Assembly (NCBI RefSeq): GCF_021021415.1
Contig: NZ_JAINWJ010000033.1
Location: forward strand, 1-64,000
Source: Martelella mediterranea
GTDB lineage: Bacteria; Pseudomonadota; Alphaproteobacteria; Rhizobiales; Rhizobiaceae
Length of the DNA stretch: 64,000 nucleotides
Direction of reading: 5' to 3'
The notes beneath the pieces were generated by a model, which had not been told where the DNA came from, ran no database searches, and was given only the letters and a program-made list of their open reading frames with translations. Position 1 is the first letter of the stretch. Each line of letters opens with the position of its first letter. Position numbers and translations under genes: made by a program. Positions 54,119 through 63,866 of the stretch are shown here, one piece after another.

Positions 54119-54925
54119 ATGGCGCCCGCTGAGGCAACCTTACAAAAGCCGCTGGTGAAGCTTGAGCATGTCACCAAGATCTTCTCCAACGGCACGATCG
54201 CGCTCAAGGATATGAGTCTCACCGTCTGTCAGGGCCAGTTCGTGAGCCTGCTCGGACCTTCGGGCTGCGGCAAGTCGACGGCCTTGCGCATCATGGCCTC
54301 GCTCGGCGACGTCACGCGAGGCACGATCGACTGGCCGACCTCGCGCATCTCCGCCAAGGGCAAGCCGGAAGGCGATATCAGCTTCGTGTTTCAGGAACCG
54401 ACGCTGATGCCGTGGGCGACGGTGTTCGACAACGTCTTCCTGCCGCTGAAACTGCGCGGCAAATCCAAGGCGGGCACACTCGAGGAGATCATGGCCGCGC
54501 TTGCCACCGTCGGCTTGCAGGACTTCCCCAATGCCTATCCGCGCGAACTCTCCGGCGGCATGAAGATGCGGGTCTCGATCGCCCGCGCGCTGGTGACCAA
54601 GCCGAAACTGCTTTTGATGGACGAGCCCTTCGCCGCACTCGACGAGATCACCCGGCAGAAGCTCAATGACGATGTGCTGCGGCTCTGGCATGCGACCGGC
54701 ATCACCGTGATCTTCGTGACCCATTCGGTGTTCGAATCCGCCTATCTCTCCAACCGCATCGTGGTGATGCGCGCGCGCCCCGGACAGGTGTTCGACGATT
54801 TCCCGCTCGATACCAGCCAGGAGCGCGACGAGAGCTACCGCACATCAGAGGAATACAGGCTCGCCTGCGAAAAGGTCTCGCGCTCGCTTCAGGGCGCCAT
54901 TCAGGCAGCGGGAGGCGATCACTGA
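54119..54925 (+). CDS. ABC transporter ATPase (SsuB/TauB type)
   Basis: A 268-residue ATPase: Walker [16 protein letters not shown]-loop FVFQEPTLMPW, signature LSGGMKMRVSIARAL, Walker B LLLMDEPFAALDEI, switch VTHSVFES. The Q-loop LMPW is characteristic of the nitrate/sulfonate/taurine class. AGGAAAA precedes the ATG; its stop overlaps the permease start by 1 nt. Confidence 0.92.
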   Translation: MAPAEATLQKPLVKLEHVTKIFSNGTIALKDMSLTVCQGQFVSLLGPSGCGKSTALRIMASLGDVTRGTIDWPTSRISAKGKPEGDISFVFQEPTLMPWATVFDNVFLPLKLRGKSKAGTLEEIMAALATVGLQDFPNAYPRELSGGMKMRVSIARALVTKPKLLLMDEPFAALDEITRQKLNDDVLRLWHATGITVIFVTHSVFESAYLSNRIVVMRARPGQVFDDFPLDTSQERDESYRTSEEYRLACEKVSRSLQGAIQAAGGDH

Positions 54926-55764
54926 TGAGCGACGAAAACACGGAACAGACCTACGCCCGCCCCGGCTTCTTCGCCCGCAATGGCGAGACCATTCTCAGGA
55001 TCGTTATCCCGATCGCGGTGATCGTGCTGCTGATCGCGATCTGGCAGGCGATCGTGATCATCTACCAGACCCCGCATTATATCCTGCCCGGCCCGGCGCT
55101 GGTGGCGGAAGCCTTTTTCGAGGACTGGGGCACGCTTGCGCCTGCCTTGTGGGTCACCACCAAGATCACCTTCATCTCGCTGGGGCTGGCGCTGGTCGGC
55201 GGCGTCGGGCTTGCCGTGATCATGGTGCAGTCACGCTGGATCGAGACCGCGCTCTACCCGATCACCGTGATCCTGCAGGTGACCCCGATCGTCGCGATCG
55301 CGCCGCTGATCCTGATCTATACGCCGACAACACAAATCGCGCTGCTGATCTGCGCCTTTCTGGTGGCCTTCTTCCCGATCCTTTCCAACATGGCGCAGGG
55401 GCTGAAGAGCGTCGACCACAATCTCCTGAACCTGTTCGAGCTTTACGGCGCCTCCCGCTGGCAGACGCTGATCCACCTGAAACTGCCGGCCTCGCTGCCC
55501 TATTTCATGACGGGGCTCCGGATCGGCGGCGGGTTGGCGCTGATTGCCGCCGTAGTCGCGGAATTCGCGGCGGGCTCCGCCGGGGCCGGCTCGGGCCTCG
55601 CCTTCCGGCTGCTAGAATCGCAGTACCGCCTCAACATACCGCGCCTGTTCGCAGCCCTGTTCATGCTCGCCTGCCTTGGCGTCGCGATCTTCGCGCTCAC
55701 CTCCTTCATCGCCTGGCTGTTCCTGCATCGCTGGCATGAAAGCAGCCTGAAGAGAGAGAATTGA
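54925..55764 (+). CDS. ABC transporter permease (SsuC/TauC type)
   Basis: A 279-residue permease with six helices and a long cytoplasmic N terminus. The coupling loop is LFELYGASRWQTLIHLKLPA. Start and stop overlap the adjacent genes by 1 nt each, so the importer and the amidohydrolase are one translational unit. Confidence 0.92.
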   Translation: MSDENTEQTYARPGFFARNGETILRIVIPIAVIVLLIAIWQAIVIIYQTPHYILPGPALVAEAFFEDWGTLAPALWVTTKITFISLGLALVGGVGLAVIMVQSRWIETALYPITVILQVTPIVAIAPLILIYTPTTQIALLICAFLVAFFPILSNMAQGLKSVDHNLLNLFELYGASRWQTLIHLKLPASLPYFMTGLRIGGGLALIAAVVAEFAAGSAGAGSGLAFRLLESQYRLNIPRLFAALFMLACLGVAIFALTSFIAWLFLHRWHESSLKREN

Positions 55765-57074
55765 TGACCGGTTTCGTTACGCTTCCCGAGGCCCCGTCCT
55801 TCGTTCTCGCAAACGCCACCCTCCCCGCCATCTGCCTCGCCAAAGCGACAGGTCTTGATGCGCGCGAGGGGCTGATCTCTGCGGATATAACCATCGAAAA
55901 CGGTAGGATCGGCGCAATCACCGCGCCCGGGGCGACCCCCGCCGCCCTGCCCGCCACCGACCTTCGCGGCGGCATGGTCTGGCCGACCTTCACCGACATG
56001 CACACCCATATCGACAAGGGCCACATCTGGGAGCGCCGCCGCAATCCCGACGGCACCTTCATGGGAGCGCTTGAAAACGTCCGCGCCGACCGCGAGGCCA
56101 ACTGGTCGGCGGACGATGTCGCCGCCCGGATGGAATTCTCGCTGAAATGCGCCTACGCCCATGGCACCGGCCTGCTGCGCACCCATATCGACAGCCTGCC
56201 GCCGCAGCACGAGATTTCCTTTGAGGTGTTTTCCGATATCCGCGACAAATGGGCGGACCGGATCGAGCTTCAGGCCGTTGCGTTGTTCGCCATCGACATG
56301 ATCTTCGAGCCGTTCTTTGATGATCTGGTGGCCCTGCTGAAACGCCGCAACGGCCTGATCGGCGGCGTCACCCAGATGCTGCCCGATCTCGACGCAAGGC
56401 TCGACCGGTTGTTCCAGGCGGCAGGCGACGCCGGGCTCGATATCGACCTCCATGTCGACGAGACCGAGGACCGCGAGGTGCTGACCCTTGGCCGCATCGC
56501 GGAGGCCAAGCTTCGCAACAGATTCGAAGGCGCGGTCACGGTCGGCCATTGCTGTTCGCTCGCCAGACAGGATGAGGACACGGCCAAGCGCACCATCGAC
56601 CGCGTCGCCGAAGCAGAAATCGCGGTCGTCTCGCTGCCGATGTGCAACATGTATCTTCAGGACCGCCACGCGGGCGTCACCCCGCGCTGGCGGGGCGTGA
56701 CGCTGTTCAAGGAGCTCGCGGCCGCCGGCGTGAAGACCGCCGTCGCCTCCGACAATACCCGCGACCCGTTCTATGCTTACGGCGACCTCGACCCCGTCGA
56801 GGTGATCCGCGAGGCGGTACGCATCCTACAGCTCGATCATCCGCTGGATGAAACGCCGCGCATCATCACCCGCACCCCCGCCGAAATCCTCGGCCGGCCG
56901 GAGCGCGGCGTGATTGCAAAGGGCGGCCCCGCCGATCTGGTGCTTTTCAGCGCGCGGCGCTGGAGCGAATTCCTTTCCCGTCCGCAGGCTGACCGCATCG
57001 TGATGCGGAATGGCATGGGCATCGACCGCAGCCTGCCGGATTATCGCGAACTTGACCCGCTGATGGATAAGTGA
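55764..57074 (+). CDS. Cytosine-deaminase-like amidohydrolase
   Basis: A 436-residue metal-dependent hydrolase. Ligands align with E. coli cytosine deaminase: His80 and His82 in DMHTHIDKGH, His230 and Glu233 in LHVDETED, His262 in VGHCCSL, and Asp330 in VASDNTRDPF. The N-terminal beta sandwich binds no metal. Likely deaminates a pyrimidine or related heterocycle taken up by the adjacent importer; the true substrate is not known. Overlaps the permease by 1 nt. Confidence 0.85.
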   Translation: MTGFVTLPEAPSFVLANATLPAICLAKATGLDAREGLISADITIENGRIGAITAPGATPAALPATDLRGGMVWPTFTDMHTHIDKGHIWERRRNPDGTFMGALENVRADREANWSADDVAARMEFSLKCAYAHGTGLLRTHIDSLPPQHEISFEVFSDIRDKWADRIELQAVALFAIDMIFEPFFDDLVALLKRRNGLIGGVTQMLPDLDARLDRLFQAAGDAGLDIDLHVDETEDREVLTLGRIAEAKLRNRFEGAVTVGHCCSLARQDEDTAKRTIDRVAEAEIAVVSLPMCNMYLQDRHAGVTPRWRGVTLFKELAAAGVKTAVASDNTRDPFYAYGDLDPVEVIREAVRILQLDHPLDETPRIITRTPAEILGRPERGVIAKGGPADLVLFSARRWSEFLSRPQADRIVMRNGMGIDRSLPDYRELDPLMDK

Positions 57075-57076
57075 AC

Positions 57077-58486
57077 ATGCCGGACTATCAACAGATCAAG
57101 GCCGAACTCGACGGCATCGCCATCGAGGACAACCCCAACCTCGTCTCCCGCAAGAGCCGGGATTTCTACTGGTACTCGCCGATCCTCAAGGCCCAGCTCG
57201 AAAACGTCACCGGCGACCTGATCGTCTCGCCCGCAAGCGAGGACGAGGTGATCAAGGTGCTGAAGATCGCCTTCCGCCATGATGTTCCGGTCACCGCGCG
57301 CGGCGGCGGCACCGGCAATTACGGCCAGTGCATGCCACTGTCGGGCGGCATCGTGCTCGACATGACCAAGATGAACCGGATCAAGGAAATCCACCCCGGC
57401 CGCGTCATCACCGAGCCCGGCATCATCTGCGCCCAGCTCGACAAGGAACTGAAGGAAAAATCCGGCCAGGAACTGCGCTTCCACCCCTCCACCACCGGCC
57501 AGGCGACCCTTGGCGGCTTCATCGCCGGCGGTTCCGGCGGCGTCGGCTCGGTCCATTGGGGCGGGCTGCGCGACCTCGGCAATGTGCTCCGCCTCAAGAT
57601 CGTCACGCTGGAAGAAGAGCCCCGCGTAATGGAACTGACGGCGCGCGACCTGCTGAAAGTCTCCCACGCCTACGGCACCAATGGCATCATCACCGAGGTC
57701 GAAATGCCGCTGGCACCCGCCTATGACTGGGTGGACGTGATCGTCGGCCACGAGAGCTTCATGGATGCGGTGCGGTTTTCCGACCGGCTGGCGAAATCCT
57801 CCGGCATTCTGGTCAAGGAAATCGCGCCGATCGCAGCCCCCGTCCCTTACGAATATTTCACCCGCCACAAGCCGTGGCTGAAGGAGGGCGAGGCGGTCAC
57901 CGTGGTCATGGTCGCCCCCCACGCGCTCGCGCCCTTCGAGGCGCTGGTGAAGCTGATGAAGGGCGAAATCCGCTTTCGATCCGATGAAGTGGAGAGCCTG
58001 CGCGGCATTCCGCGCGCCTATGAGCTTGGCTGGAACCACACCACGCTGCGCGCGCTGAAGATGCAGCCCGACAGCTTCACCTATCTCCAGGTGCAGTATC
58101 CCGGCCCCGACCATGTCGAGAAGGTGCGCGAGATGACCGAGCTTTTCGGCGACGAGGTCATCGGCCATCTGGAATTCCTGCGCTTCGACGGCGCAATCCA
58201 ATGTTCCGGCCTGCCGCTGGTGCGCTACACCACGCCGGAGCGGCTGGAGGAGATCATTAAAATCCACGAGGCCCATGGCTGCCCGATCTTCAACCCCCAC
58301 CGCTACACGCTGGAAGAAGGCGGCATGAAGCAGACCGACGAATTGCAGCTTGCCTTCAAGAAGGAAACCGACCCCAAGGGCCTGATGAACCCCGGCAAGA
58401 TGATCGCCTGGGAAAATCCGGATTTCGACTTCAAGGCCGGCAAGAACTTCCTGTTCAAGGGGCTGGCAGAAACGGGAGCGGAGTGA
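57077..58486 (+). CDS. FAD-linked oxidase (GlcD/VAO family)
   Basis: A 469-residue flavoprotein. The FAD domain has LIVSPASEDEVIKVLKIA, VTARGGGTGNYGQCMPLSGG and TTGQATLGGFIAGGSGGVGS; the C-terminal cap ends with DPKGLMNPGKMI. Oxidises a hydroxy acid, alcohol or amine. It begins 2 nt after the amidohydrolase stop (ATG 57077; a GTG at 57071 is possible) and is part of the same operon. Confidence 0.87.
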   Translation: MPDYQQIKAELDGIAIEDNPNLVSRKSRDFYWYSPILKAQLENVTGDLIVSPASEDEVIKVLKIAFRHDVPVTARGGGTGNYGQCMPLSGGIVLDMTKMNRIKEIHPGRVITEPGIICAQLDKELKEKSGQELRFHPSTTGQATLGGFIAGGSGGVGSVHWGGLRDLGNVLRLKIVTLEEEPRVMELTARDLLKVSHAYGTNGIITEVEMPLAPAYDWVDVIVGHESFMDAVRFSDRLAKSSGILVKEIAPIAAPVPYEYFTRHKPWLKEGEAVTVVMVAPHALAPFEALVKLMKGEIRFRSDEVESLRGIPRAYELGWNHTTLRALKMQPDSFTYLQVQYPGPDHVEKVREMTELFGDEVIGHLEFLRFDGAIQCSGLPLVRYTTPERLEEIIKIHEAHGCPIFNPHRYTLEEGGMKQTDELQLAFKKETDPKGLMNPGKMIAWENPDFDFKAGKNFLFKGLAETGAE

Positions 58487-58487
58487 G

Positions 58488-59069
58488 ATGCGGGTCCTCG
58501 TGCTCTTTTCCCACCCGGTGGAAACCAGCTATGGCGCGGCCCTCCACAGACAGGTTGTCGAAAGCCTGACCAAGGCCGGCCACGTGGTCGATGATTGCGA
58601 TCTCTACGCCGAAAACTTCCAGCCGGTGCTGACCCGCGAGGAGCGGATCGGCTATCACGACTATCCGGAAAACACCGCGCCGGTCGCCTCCTATGTCCAT
58701 CGTCTGCAAAAGGCCGAAGCGTTGGTGATCGTCACGCCGATCTGGAATTTCGGCTATCCGGCCATGCTAAAGGGCTATTTCGACCGCGTCTGGCTGCCGG
58801 GCGTTTCATTCGCGCTGGAAGACGGCAAGCTGAAGCCGACGCTGCGCCACATCACCAAGGCTGCCGCCGTCTTCACCTATGGCGCGACGCCGATGCGGGC
58901 CTTCCTGGCCGGCAATCCACCGAAAAAGATGATCAAGCGCGTGCTGCGCGCCCAGATCAAGATCGGCGCGCCGGTGCGCTTCATGGCCCATTACGACATG
59001 AACAACTGCACCGAGGAAACCCGCGCCCGGTTTCTCGATAAGGTGAAGAGCGAGATGGAGGCTTTCTAG
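58488..59069 (+). CDS. Flavodoxin-fold NAD(P)H oxidoreductase
   Basis: A 193-residue protein of the NQO1/KefF family: VLVLFSHPVETSYGAALHRQ (phosphate-binding loop), VIVTPIWNFGYPAMLKGYFD, VFTYGATPMRAFLAG. Reduces quinones or supplies reduced flavin. It starts 1 nt after the FAD oxidase gene, so it closes the operon; perhaps it supports the oxidase. Confidence 0.88.
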   Translation: MRVLVLFSHPVETSYGAALHRQVVESLTKAGHVVDDCDLYAENFQPVLTREERIGYHDYPENTAPVASYVHRLQKAEALVIVTPIWNFGYPAMLKGYFDRVWLPGVSFALEDGKLKPTLRHITKAAAVFTYGATPMRAFLAGNPPKKMIKRVLRAQIKIGAPVRFMAHYDMNNCTEETRARFLDKVKSEMEAF

Positions 59070-59255
59070 CCCTCACGCTCTTTACATCCCGTCTCAGTGC
59101 ATTAGGTCTAAAGCTATCCTGCAGCGCTTCGGGCCTGCGGGATAGCGCATGCGTGCAGCCGGTTTTCGTCACGATGCGCATATCTGTCATTCCGGGCTGT
59201 TCCGCGCGGCAGAGCGTTGGGTATTCCGGTAGCGCTTGAACGGAGCCGATTGAGC

Positions 59256-60959
59256 ATGCACGAATTGACCACCGCCGACGAAACCCGCCTTCGCAAGCTG
59301 CGCGGCAATGTGCCGGTCAATGCAGTGCTGCATGTCTGGCTCAAAGCGGTTCATCCGCATGCGCCAGCAGAGTTGCGGCTTTCGCTGAACGACCGGGTTT
59401 TCGGCAATGTGTTCGTGCAGAATTCCGAGGAATACGAATTCCGGATGTTCTTCATGCCCCATGGCGGAGAGCTGGAATGCGCCTATGACCCGGAAACGAC
59501 CACGATTTCGGTCGCCTACTGGTTCACCGACGCCAAGGCGCTGGAAGAAGGCATCACCGTCTTGCGCACCCACGCCGCCAATGCGCCGGCGCCGGCGCCC
59601 GGCTCCTATCATTTCCGTCCGCCCTTCGGCTGGATGAACGATCCGAACGGCTTTGGCCGCTTCAACGGCTCGGCCCATCTGTTTTATCAGCATTATTCGC
59701 ACGGGCTGAAATGGAACACGATGCATTGGGGCCATGCGGTCTCGGAGGATTTCCTGCACTGGCGGCATCTGCCGATCTTCCTGTTCCCCTCCGAAGAACT
59801 GGTTGCCAAGCCCGACAAGCGCGGCGGCGCGTTCTCCGGCTCGGCGATCCCGCTGGAAAACTCCGCCGGCGTCCGAGTGTTCTTCACCGAACACATGATC
59901 GACCGCGCGCCCGAGCGCGAAATCCAGATGGTGGCGACCTCGCAATCGCTCATCTTCGCCGGCGCGGCCAAGCCGCTGATCGACACCCGGCCCGAGCTTG
60001 AGGGCCTGACGCTCGATTTCCGCGATCCTTATGTGTTCCGCGGCCCGGACGGCTATTGGAAGATGCTGCTTGGCAGCCGCATGGGTGAGGAGGGCGTCGT
60101 GCTGCTCTATCAGACCGCCGATGTGACGGCGGCGAGCGGCTGGGAGTTCGTCTCCGTCCTGCATTCGGAGGGCCGGTTCAACACGCAGGTCATCGAATGT
60201 CCCTGCCTGCTGCCGCTCGACGGGCCGGCGGGCGACCCTTCCACCCATTGGGCGCTGATCTGCGGCCTGATGCACAGCCATGACGAGGAAACCGGCCGCA
60301 GGAACCTGACGACCGCGACCGTCGGCAAGTTCGACGGTACGACATTCACGCCGCATTTCGAGCAGGAACTCGACTTCGTCACCGACAATTACGCCTTCCA
60401 GGCCTTTCTCGACCAGGGCACGCCGGTGGGCATCGGCTGGCTTGCCAACTGGGCCGATGCCGCCCCCGAGATCGATTTCCCGACGGCGATGACGCTGCCG
60501 CGCAACCTCGTCTACGACGCGGCCGACGACACGCTGCTGACGCCGCCGATCGAGGGCGTGGAAAGCCTCCGCGACCATCTGATAGATGAAACGGCGCTCG
60601 CGGCCGGAGAACTGGTGAGCCTCGAAACCGGGCAGGCCGAGATCGTGATCGATCTCGACGGCCCGACATTCGAACTCGACCTCTATCACAACAATATCGA
60701 GATCGTGATCACGCTGGACGAGGAAGGCCTGAGCCTGGTCTATCGCGATGACGCCGAGAAGCCGACGCCGCGCTATATCGCGCCCGGCGCAAAGCCGAGC
60801 CATATCCGGGTGTTCCTCGATATCGGTTCGGTCGAGGTTTTTGCCGATAATGGCCGCTGGACCGGCACCAAGCGCATCGCCGGCTTCGATCCGGTGCATT
60901 CGATGCGGCTGCGCCACGGCGACGTCCGGTCGGCGAAAGTGTGGGCGCTGGCGCTCTGA
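59256..60959 (+). CDS. Glycoside hydrolase family 32 (sucrose/fructan hydrolase)
   Basis: A 567-residue fructosidase. Catalytic elements of GH32: WMNDPNG with nucleophile Asp (about residue 129), the transition-state stabiliser in LDFRDPYVF, and acid/base Glu in VIECPCL. The C-terminal beta-sandwich ends at VHSMRLRHGDVRSAKVW. Before the catalytic propeller there is an N-terminal domain of about 115 residues not found in the minimal family. No signal peptide, so cytosolic. ATG 59256 has GGAG upstream. Confidence 0.9.
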   Translation: MHELTTADETRLRKLRGNVPVNAVLHVWLKAVHPHAPAELRLSLNDRVFGNVFVQNSEEYEFRMFFMPHGGELECAYDPETTTISVAYWFTDAKALEEGITVLRTHAANAPAPAPGSYHFRPPFGWMNDPNGFGRFNGSAHLFYQHYSHGLKWNTMHWGHAVSEDFLHWRHLPIFLFPSEELVAKPDKRGGAFSGSAIPLENSAGVRVFFTEHMIDRAPEREIQMVATSQSLIFAGAAKPLIDTRPELEGLTLDFRDPYVFRGPDGYWKMLLGSRMGEEGVVLLYQTADVTAASGWEFVSVLHSEGRFNTQVIECPCLLPLDGPAGDPSTHWALICGLMHSHDEETGRRNLTTATVGKFDGTTFTPHFEQELDFVTDNYAFQAFLDQGTPVGIGWLANWADAAPEIDFPTAMTLPRNLVYDAADDTLLTPPIEGVESLRDHLIDETALAAGELVSLETGQAEIVIDLDGPTFELDLYHNNIEIVITLDEEGLSLVYRDDAEKPTPRYIAPGAKPSHIRVFLDIGSVEVFADNGRWTGTKRIAGFDPVHSMRLRHGDVRSAKVWALAL

Positions 60960-60982
60960 GGAATGGGCGGAGAGCGCTTTTG

Positions 60983-61780
60983 CTACGCCAGCATCAGCTG
61001 ATCGTCGTCGATCTCCGTGCCGGCCGCGCGGCCGAAGCGTTCCAGCAGGTCGGAGACCTTCAGCTTCGAGCGCTCCTCGCCGGAAATGTCGAGCACGATC
61101 TGACCGGCATTCATCATCAGGGTGCGGGAGCCATAGGCCAGCGCGTCCTTCATCGAATGGGTCACCATCAGCGTGGTCAGCCGGCTTTCCCCGGCGATCT
61201 CGGCCGAAAGCGTCAGCACCTTGTGAGCGGCCGAGGGGTCGAGGGCTGCGGTATGTTCGTCAAGCACCAGGATCTTCATCGGCAAGAGCGTCGCCATCAG
61301 CAGGCTGACGGCCTGGCGCTGGCCGCCCGAAAGCGCGCCGATCGGCGTTGCCATGCGGTGCTCGAGGCCGAGGCCGAGCTTTTCGAGATGCTCGGCGAAC
61401 ATCTGCTTCTGGCCGCGCTTGCCGAGCGCGAGGGCGAGACCCCGTTTCTTGCCGCGCGCGGCGGCGAGCGCCAGATTTTCCTCGATCGACAGCGACGAGC
61501 AGGTGCCGAGCCGGGGCTCCTGAAACACCCGGCCGACAAGGCGGGCACGCTTGGCGGCTGGCCAGTTGGTGACGTCGTTGCCGGCGAGATGGATCGTGCC
61601 GGTATCGGGCTTCGCCGTGCCGACGACGGTGGAAAGCAGCGTCGACTTGCCCGCCCCGTTGGAGCCGATCACGGTGACGAATTCGCCTTCCGCGATATCG
61701 AGCGAAATGCCGCGCAGCGCCCGCACTTCAGTCGCGGTTCCGGCATTGAAGGTGATGTGGATATCGGAGAGTTTCAGCAT
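60983..61780 (-). CDS. ABC transporter ATPase (TrpZ-like)
   Basis: A 265-residue ATPase: Walker A IGSNGAGKSTLL, signature LSGGQRQAVSLLMA, Walker B ILVLDEHTAALD (second acidic residue followed by His), switch MVTHSMKDAL. The E-H-T variant of Walker B is typical of the ATPases that go with ABC_sub_bind (TrpX) receptors. Overlaps the permease by 1 nt. Confidence 0.88.
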   Translation of the reverse strand: MLKLSDIHITFNAGTATEVRALRGISLDIAEGEFVTVIGSNGAGKSTLLSTVVGTAKPDTGTIHLAGNDVTNWPAAKRARLVGRVFQEPRLGTCSSLSIEENLALAAARGKKRGLALALGKRGQKQMFAEHLEKLGLGLEHRMATPIGALSGGQRQAVSLLMATLLPMKILVLDEHTAALDPSAAHKVLTLSAEIAGESRLTTLMVTHSMKDALAYGSRTLMMNAGQIVLDISGEERSKLKVSDLLERFGRAAGTEIDDDQLMLA

Positions 61781-62718
61781 CAGTCCTGCCCTTCGTCCGG
61801 TTGCTGCGCGCCGCGCACGAGGCGGAAGTTGAACATCGACTTGCGCCCCTTCTTGCCGCGGCTCTGCGACAGCACCACGGCGACGGCGACCACGATCGCG
61901 GTGATCAGGTTCAGATCCTGCGGGCGAATGCCGATGAAGCCGGCCGACAGCGCAAACGCGATGAACAGGCGATAGACGACCGCGCCGATAACGCAGCCAA
62001 GCGTTGCCAGAAACACCGTGCGCCGGCCGAGAATGGCCTCGCCGATGATCAGCGCCGCAAGACCGGTGACGATGGTGCCGACGCCCATGGTGACGTCCGC
62101 TACCCCTTGCATCTGCGCAAACAGCGAGCCCGCGAGCGCGCAGAGCGCATTGGCGATCGACATGCCGAGCAGCGTCATCGCGCCATTGCGGATGCCTTGC
62201 GCCTCCGCCATGGCCGGGTTTTCGCCCGAGGCGCGAAGGCCGAGGCCGATCTCGGTCTTCAGGAACCAGTCGATGATGAATTTGGCGCCGATGGCGATGA
62301 TCAGCAGCAGGATCGTGTTACTCCACAGCCCCGCGCCCACGAGATCTTCAAAGCGGGAAAACACCGTGTCCTGGCCGTAGACCGGCAGGTTCGGCCGTCC
62401 CATGATGCGAAGATTGATCGAAAACAGCGCGACCATCGACAGGATGCCGGCGAGCAGGTTCATGATGCCGAAGCGGACATTCAGGAGGCCGGTGACGAAG
62501 CCGGCGGCCGCGCCAGCGAGCAGACCGAAAAACGTCGCGATGAAGGGATCGATGCCGTGAATGATGGCGGCGGCGGAAACCGCCGCGCCGAGAGGAAAAC
62601 TCCCATCCACCGTCAGGTCCGGAAAGTCCAGAACCCTGAATGACATGAAAATGCTCAACGCCACGAGGGCGAAGAGCAGGCCGGTCTCAAACGCGCCGGC
62701 GAGTGCGAAAAGCGTCAT
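61780..62718 (-). CDS. ABC transporter permease (TrpY-like)
   Basis: A 312-residue permease with eight or nine helices, LivH/BPD_transp_2 type: LDFPDLTVDGSFPLGAAVSA, FVTGLLNVRFGIMNLLAGIL and GLRASGENPAMAEAQGI. Starts 2 nt after the receptor stop. One operon with receptor and ATPase. Confidence 0.9.
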   Translation of the reverse strand: MTLFALAGAFETGLLFALVALSIFMSFRVLDFPDLTVDGSFPLGAAVSAAAIIHGIDPFIATFFGLLAGAAAGFVTGLLNVRFGIMNLLAGILSMVALFSINLRIMGRPNLPVYGQDTVFSRFEDLVGAGLWSNTILLLIIAIGAKFIIDWFLKTEIGLGLRASGENPAMAEAQGIRNGAMTLLGMSIANALCALAGSLFAQMQGVADVTMGVGTIVTGLAALIIGEAILGRRTVFLATLGCVIGAVVYRLFIAFALSAGFIGIRPQDLNLITAIVVAVAVVLSQSRGKKGRKSMFNFRLVRGAQQPDEGQD

Positions 62719-62720
62719 GT

Positions 62721-63695
62721 TTATTCGATGACCTTCTTGGCGCTGTCAACGACGTCGGCCGGAACCTCGATGCCCATGGCCTTGGCCGCCTTGAGGTTCA
62801 GGAACAGGTCCTGATTGCCGGGAACGACGACCGGAATATCGGCAACCGCCGTGCCTTCGAGGATCTGGGCGATCATGCCGCCGGTGACCGTGCCCATTTC
62901 GGCATAGTTGAAGCCAAGGGCCGCGACCGCGCCGCGTTCGACGGAATCGGTGTCTGTGGTGAAGACGGGCAGCTTGGCGCGCTCCCCGACGGTCACGATC
63001 GCCTCCAGCACCGAGATCACCGAATTGTCGGTCGGCAGCAGGATGGCGTCGGCCTTGCCCACGAGGTTGCGGGCCGCATCCGGCACCATGGTCGACTGGG
63101 CGGCGGGGCTTTCGACGACGGTCAGGCCGAGTTCGGCGGCGCCGGCCTTGATGTCATCGACCTGCACCACCGAGTTGGCTTCACCCGGATTATAGATCAC
63201 GCCGATGGTCTTCACGCCCGGAACCAGCTTCTGGATCAGCTCCAGCGCCGGCTTCGGCGGCTGCTTGTCGGAGGTGCCGGTGATGTTGGCTTCCGGCTTT
63301 TCCGGATTTTCGATCAGGCCGGCGGCGACCGGGTCGGTGACGGCGGCGAAAACGACGGGGGTGTCGCCCATGGAATTCTTCAGCGCCTGGGCCGATGGCG
63401 TCGAAATGCCGACCGCGACGTCCGGCGCGATGCCGGCGAATTCATCGGCGATCTGGCTCTGCGTGGTCATGTTGCCCTGGGCGGAGCGGGCGACGACCTT
63501 CAGGTTCTCGCCTTCCTTGTAGCCCTTTTCGGCGAGGCTCTCGACAATGCCTTCGCGCACGGCGTCAAGGGCGGGGTGTTCCACGATATAGGTGATGGCG
63601 ACGGTCTTGGTGTCCTGCGCGACGACCGGCACGGCAAAGCCGGCAAAAGCGGCGATCGCCGCGGTGGCGAACACCGTTTTCTTGAAGTTGAGCAT
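62721..63695 (-). CDS. ABC transporter substrate-binding protein (TrpX-like, ABC_sub_bind)
   Basis: A 324-residue receptor with signal peptide (cleavage after VVA near residue 26). Family marks: AITYIVEHPALDAVREGIVE, VFAAVTDPVAAGLIE, NITGTSDKQPPKPALELI and GVIYNPGEANSVVQ. In Gram-positive bacteria this family imports tryptophan or tyrosine; ligand here is not known. AGGGGG precedes the ATG. First gene of the operon. Confidence 0.88.
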   Translation of the reverse strand: MLNFKKTVFATAAIAAFAGFAVPVVAQDTKTVAITYIVEHPALDAVREGIVESLAEKGYKEGENLKVVARSAQGNMTTQSQIADEFAGIAPDVAVGISTPSAQALKNSMGDTPVVFAAVTDPVAAGLIENPEKPEANITGTSDKQPPKPALELIQKLVPGVKTIGVIYNPGEANSVVQVDDIKAGAAELGLTVVESPAAQSTMVPDAARNLVGKADAILLPTDNSVISVLEAIVTVGERAKLPVFTTDTDSVERGAVAALGFNYAEMGTVTGGMIAQILEGTAVADIPVVVPGNQDLFLNLKAAKAMGIEVPADVVDSAKKVIE

Positions 63696-63866
63696 TTCGA
63701 AACCCCCTGTCAGGATTGTTCTTAGCGCGATGTGATCACGCGCGGCAGTTTGGCCTGTGCCAAAGCGCCGGTCAACGCCGGAACGTCGCCGCCCGCGACT
63801 TTATTTGCCGGCGCTGCCGGCGGGTCCCCTGCCGCGCCGGCTCGCGTTTGCCGATGCCGTGGCCCG

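Noticed and set aside
59187-60917. A 576-codon minus-strand frame opposite the GH32 gene
   Set aside because: Antisense shadow; the GH32 catalytic motifs on the plus strand are unambiguous.
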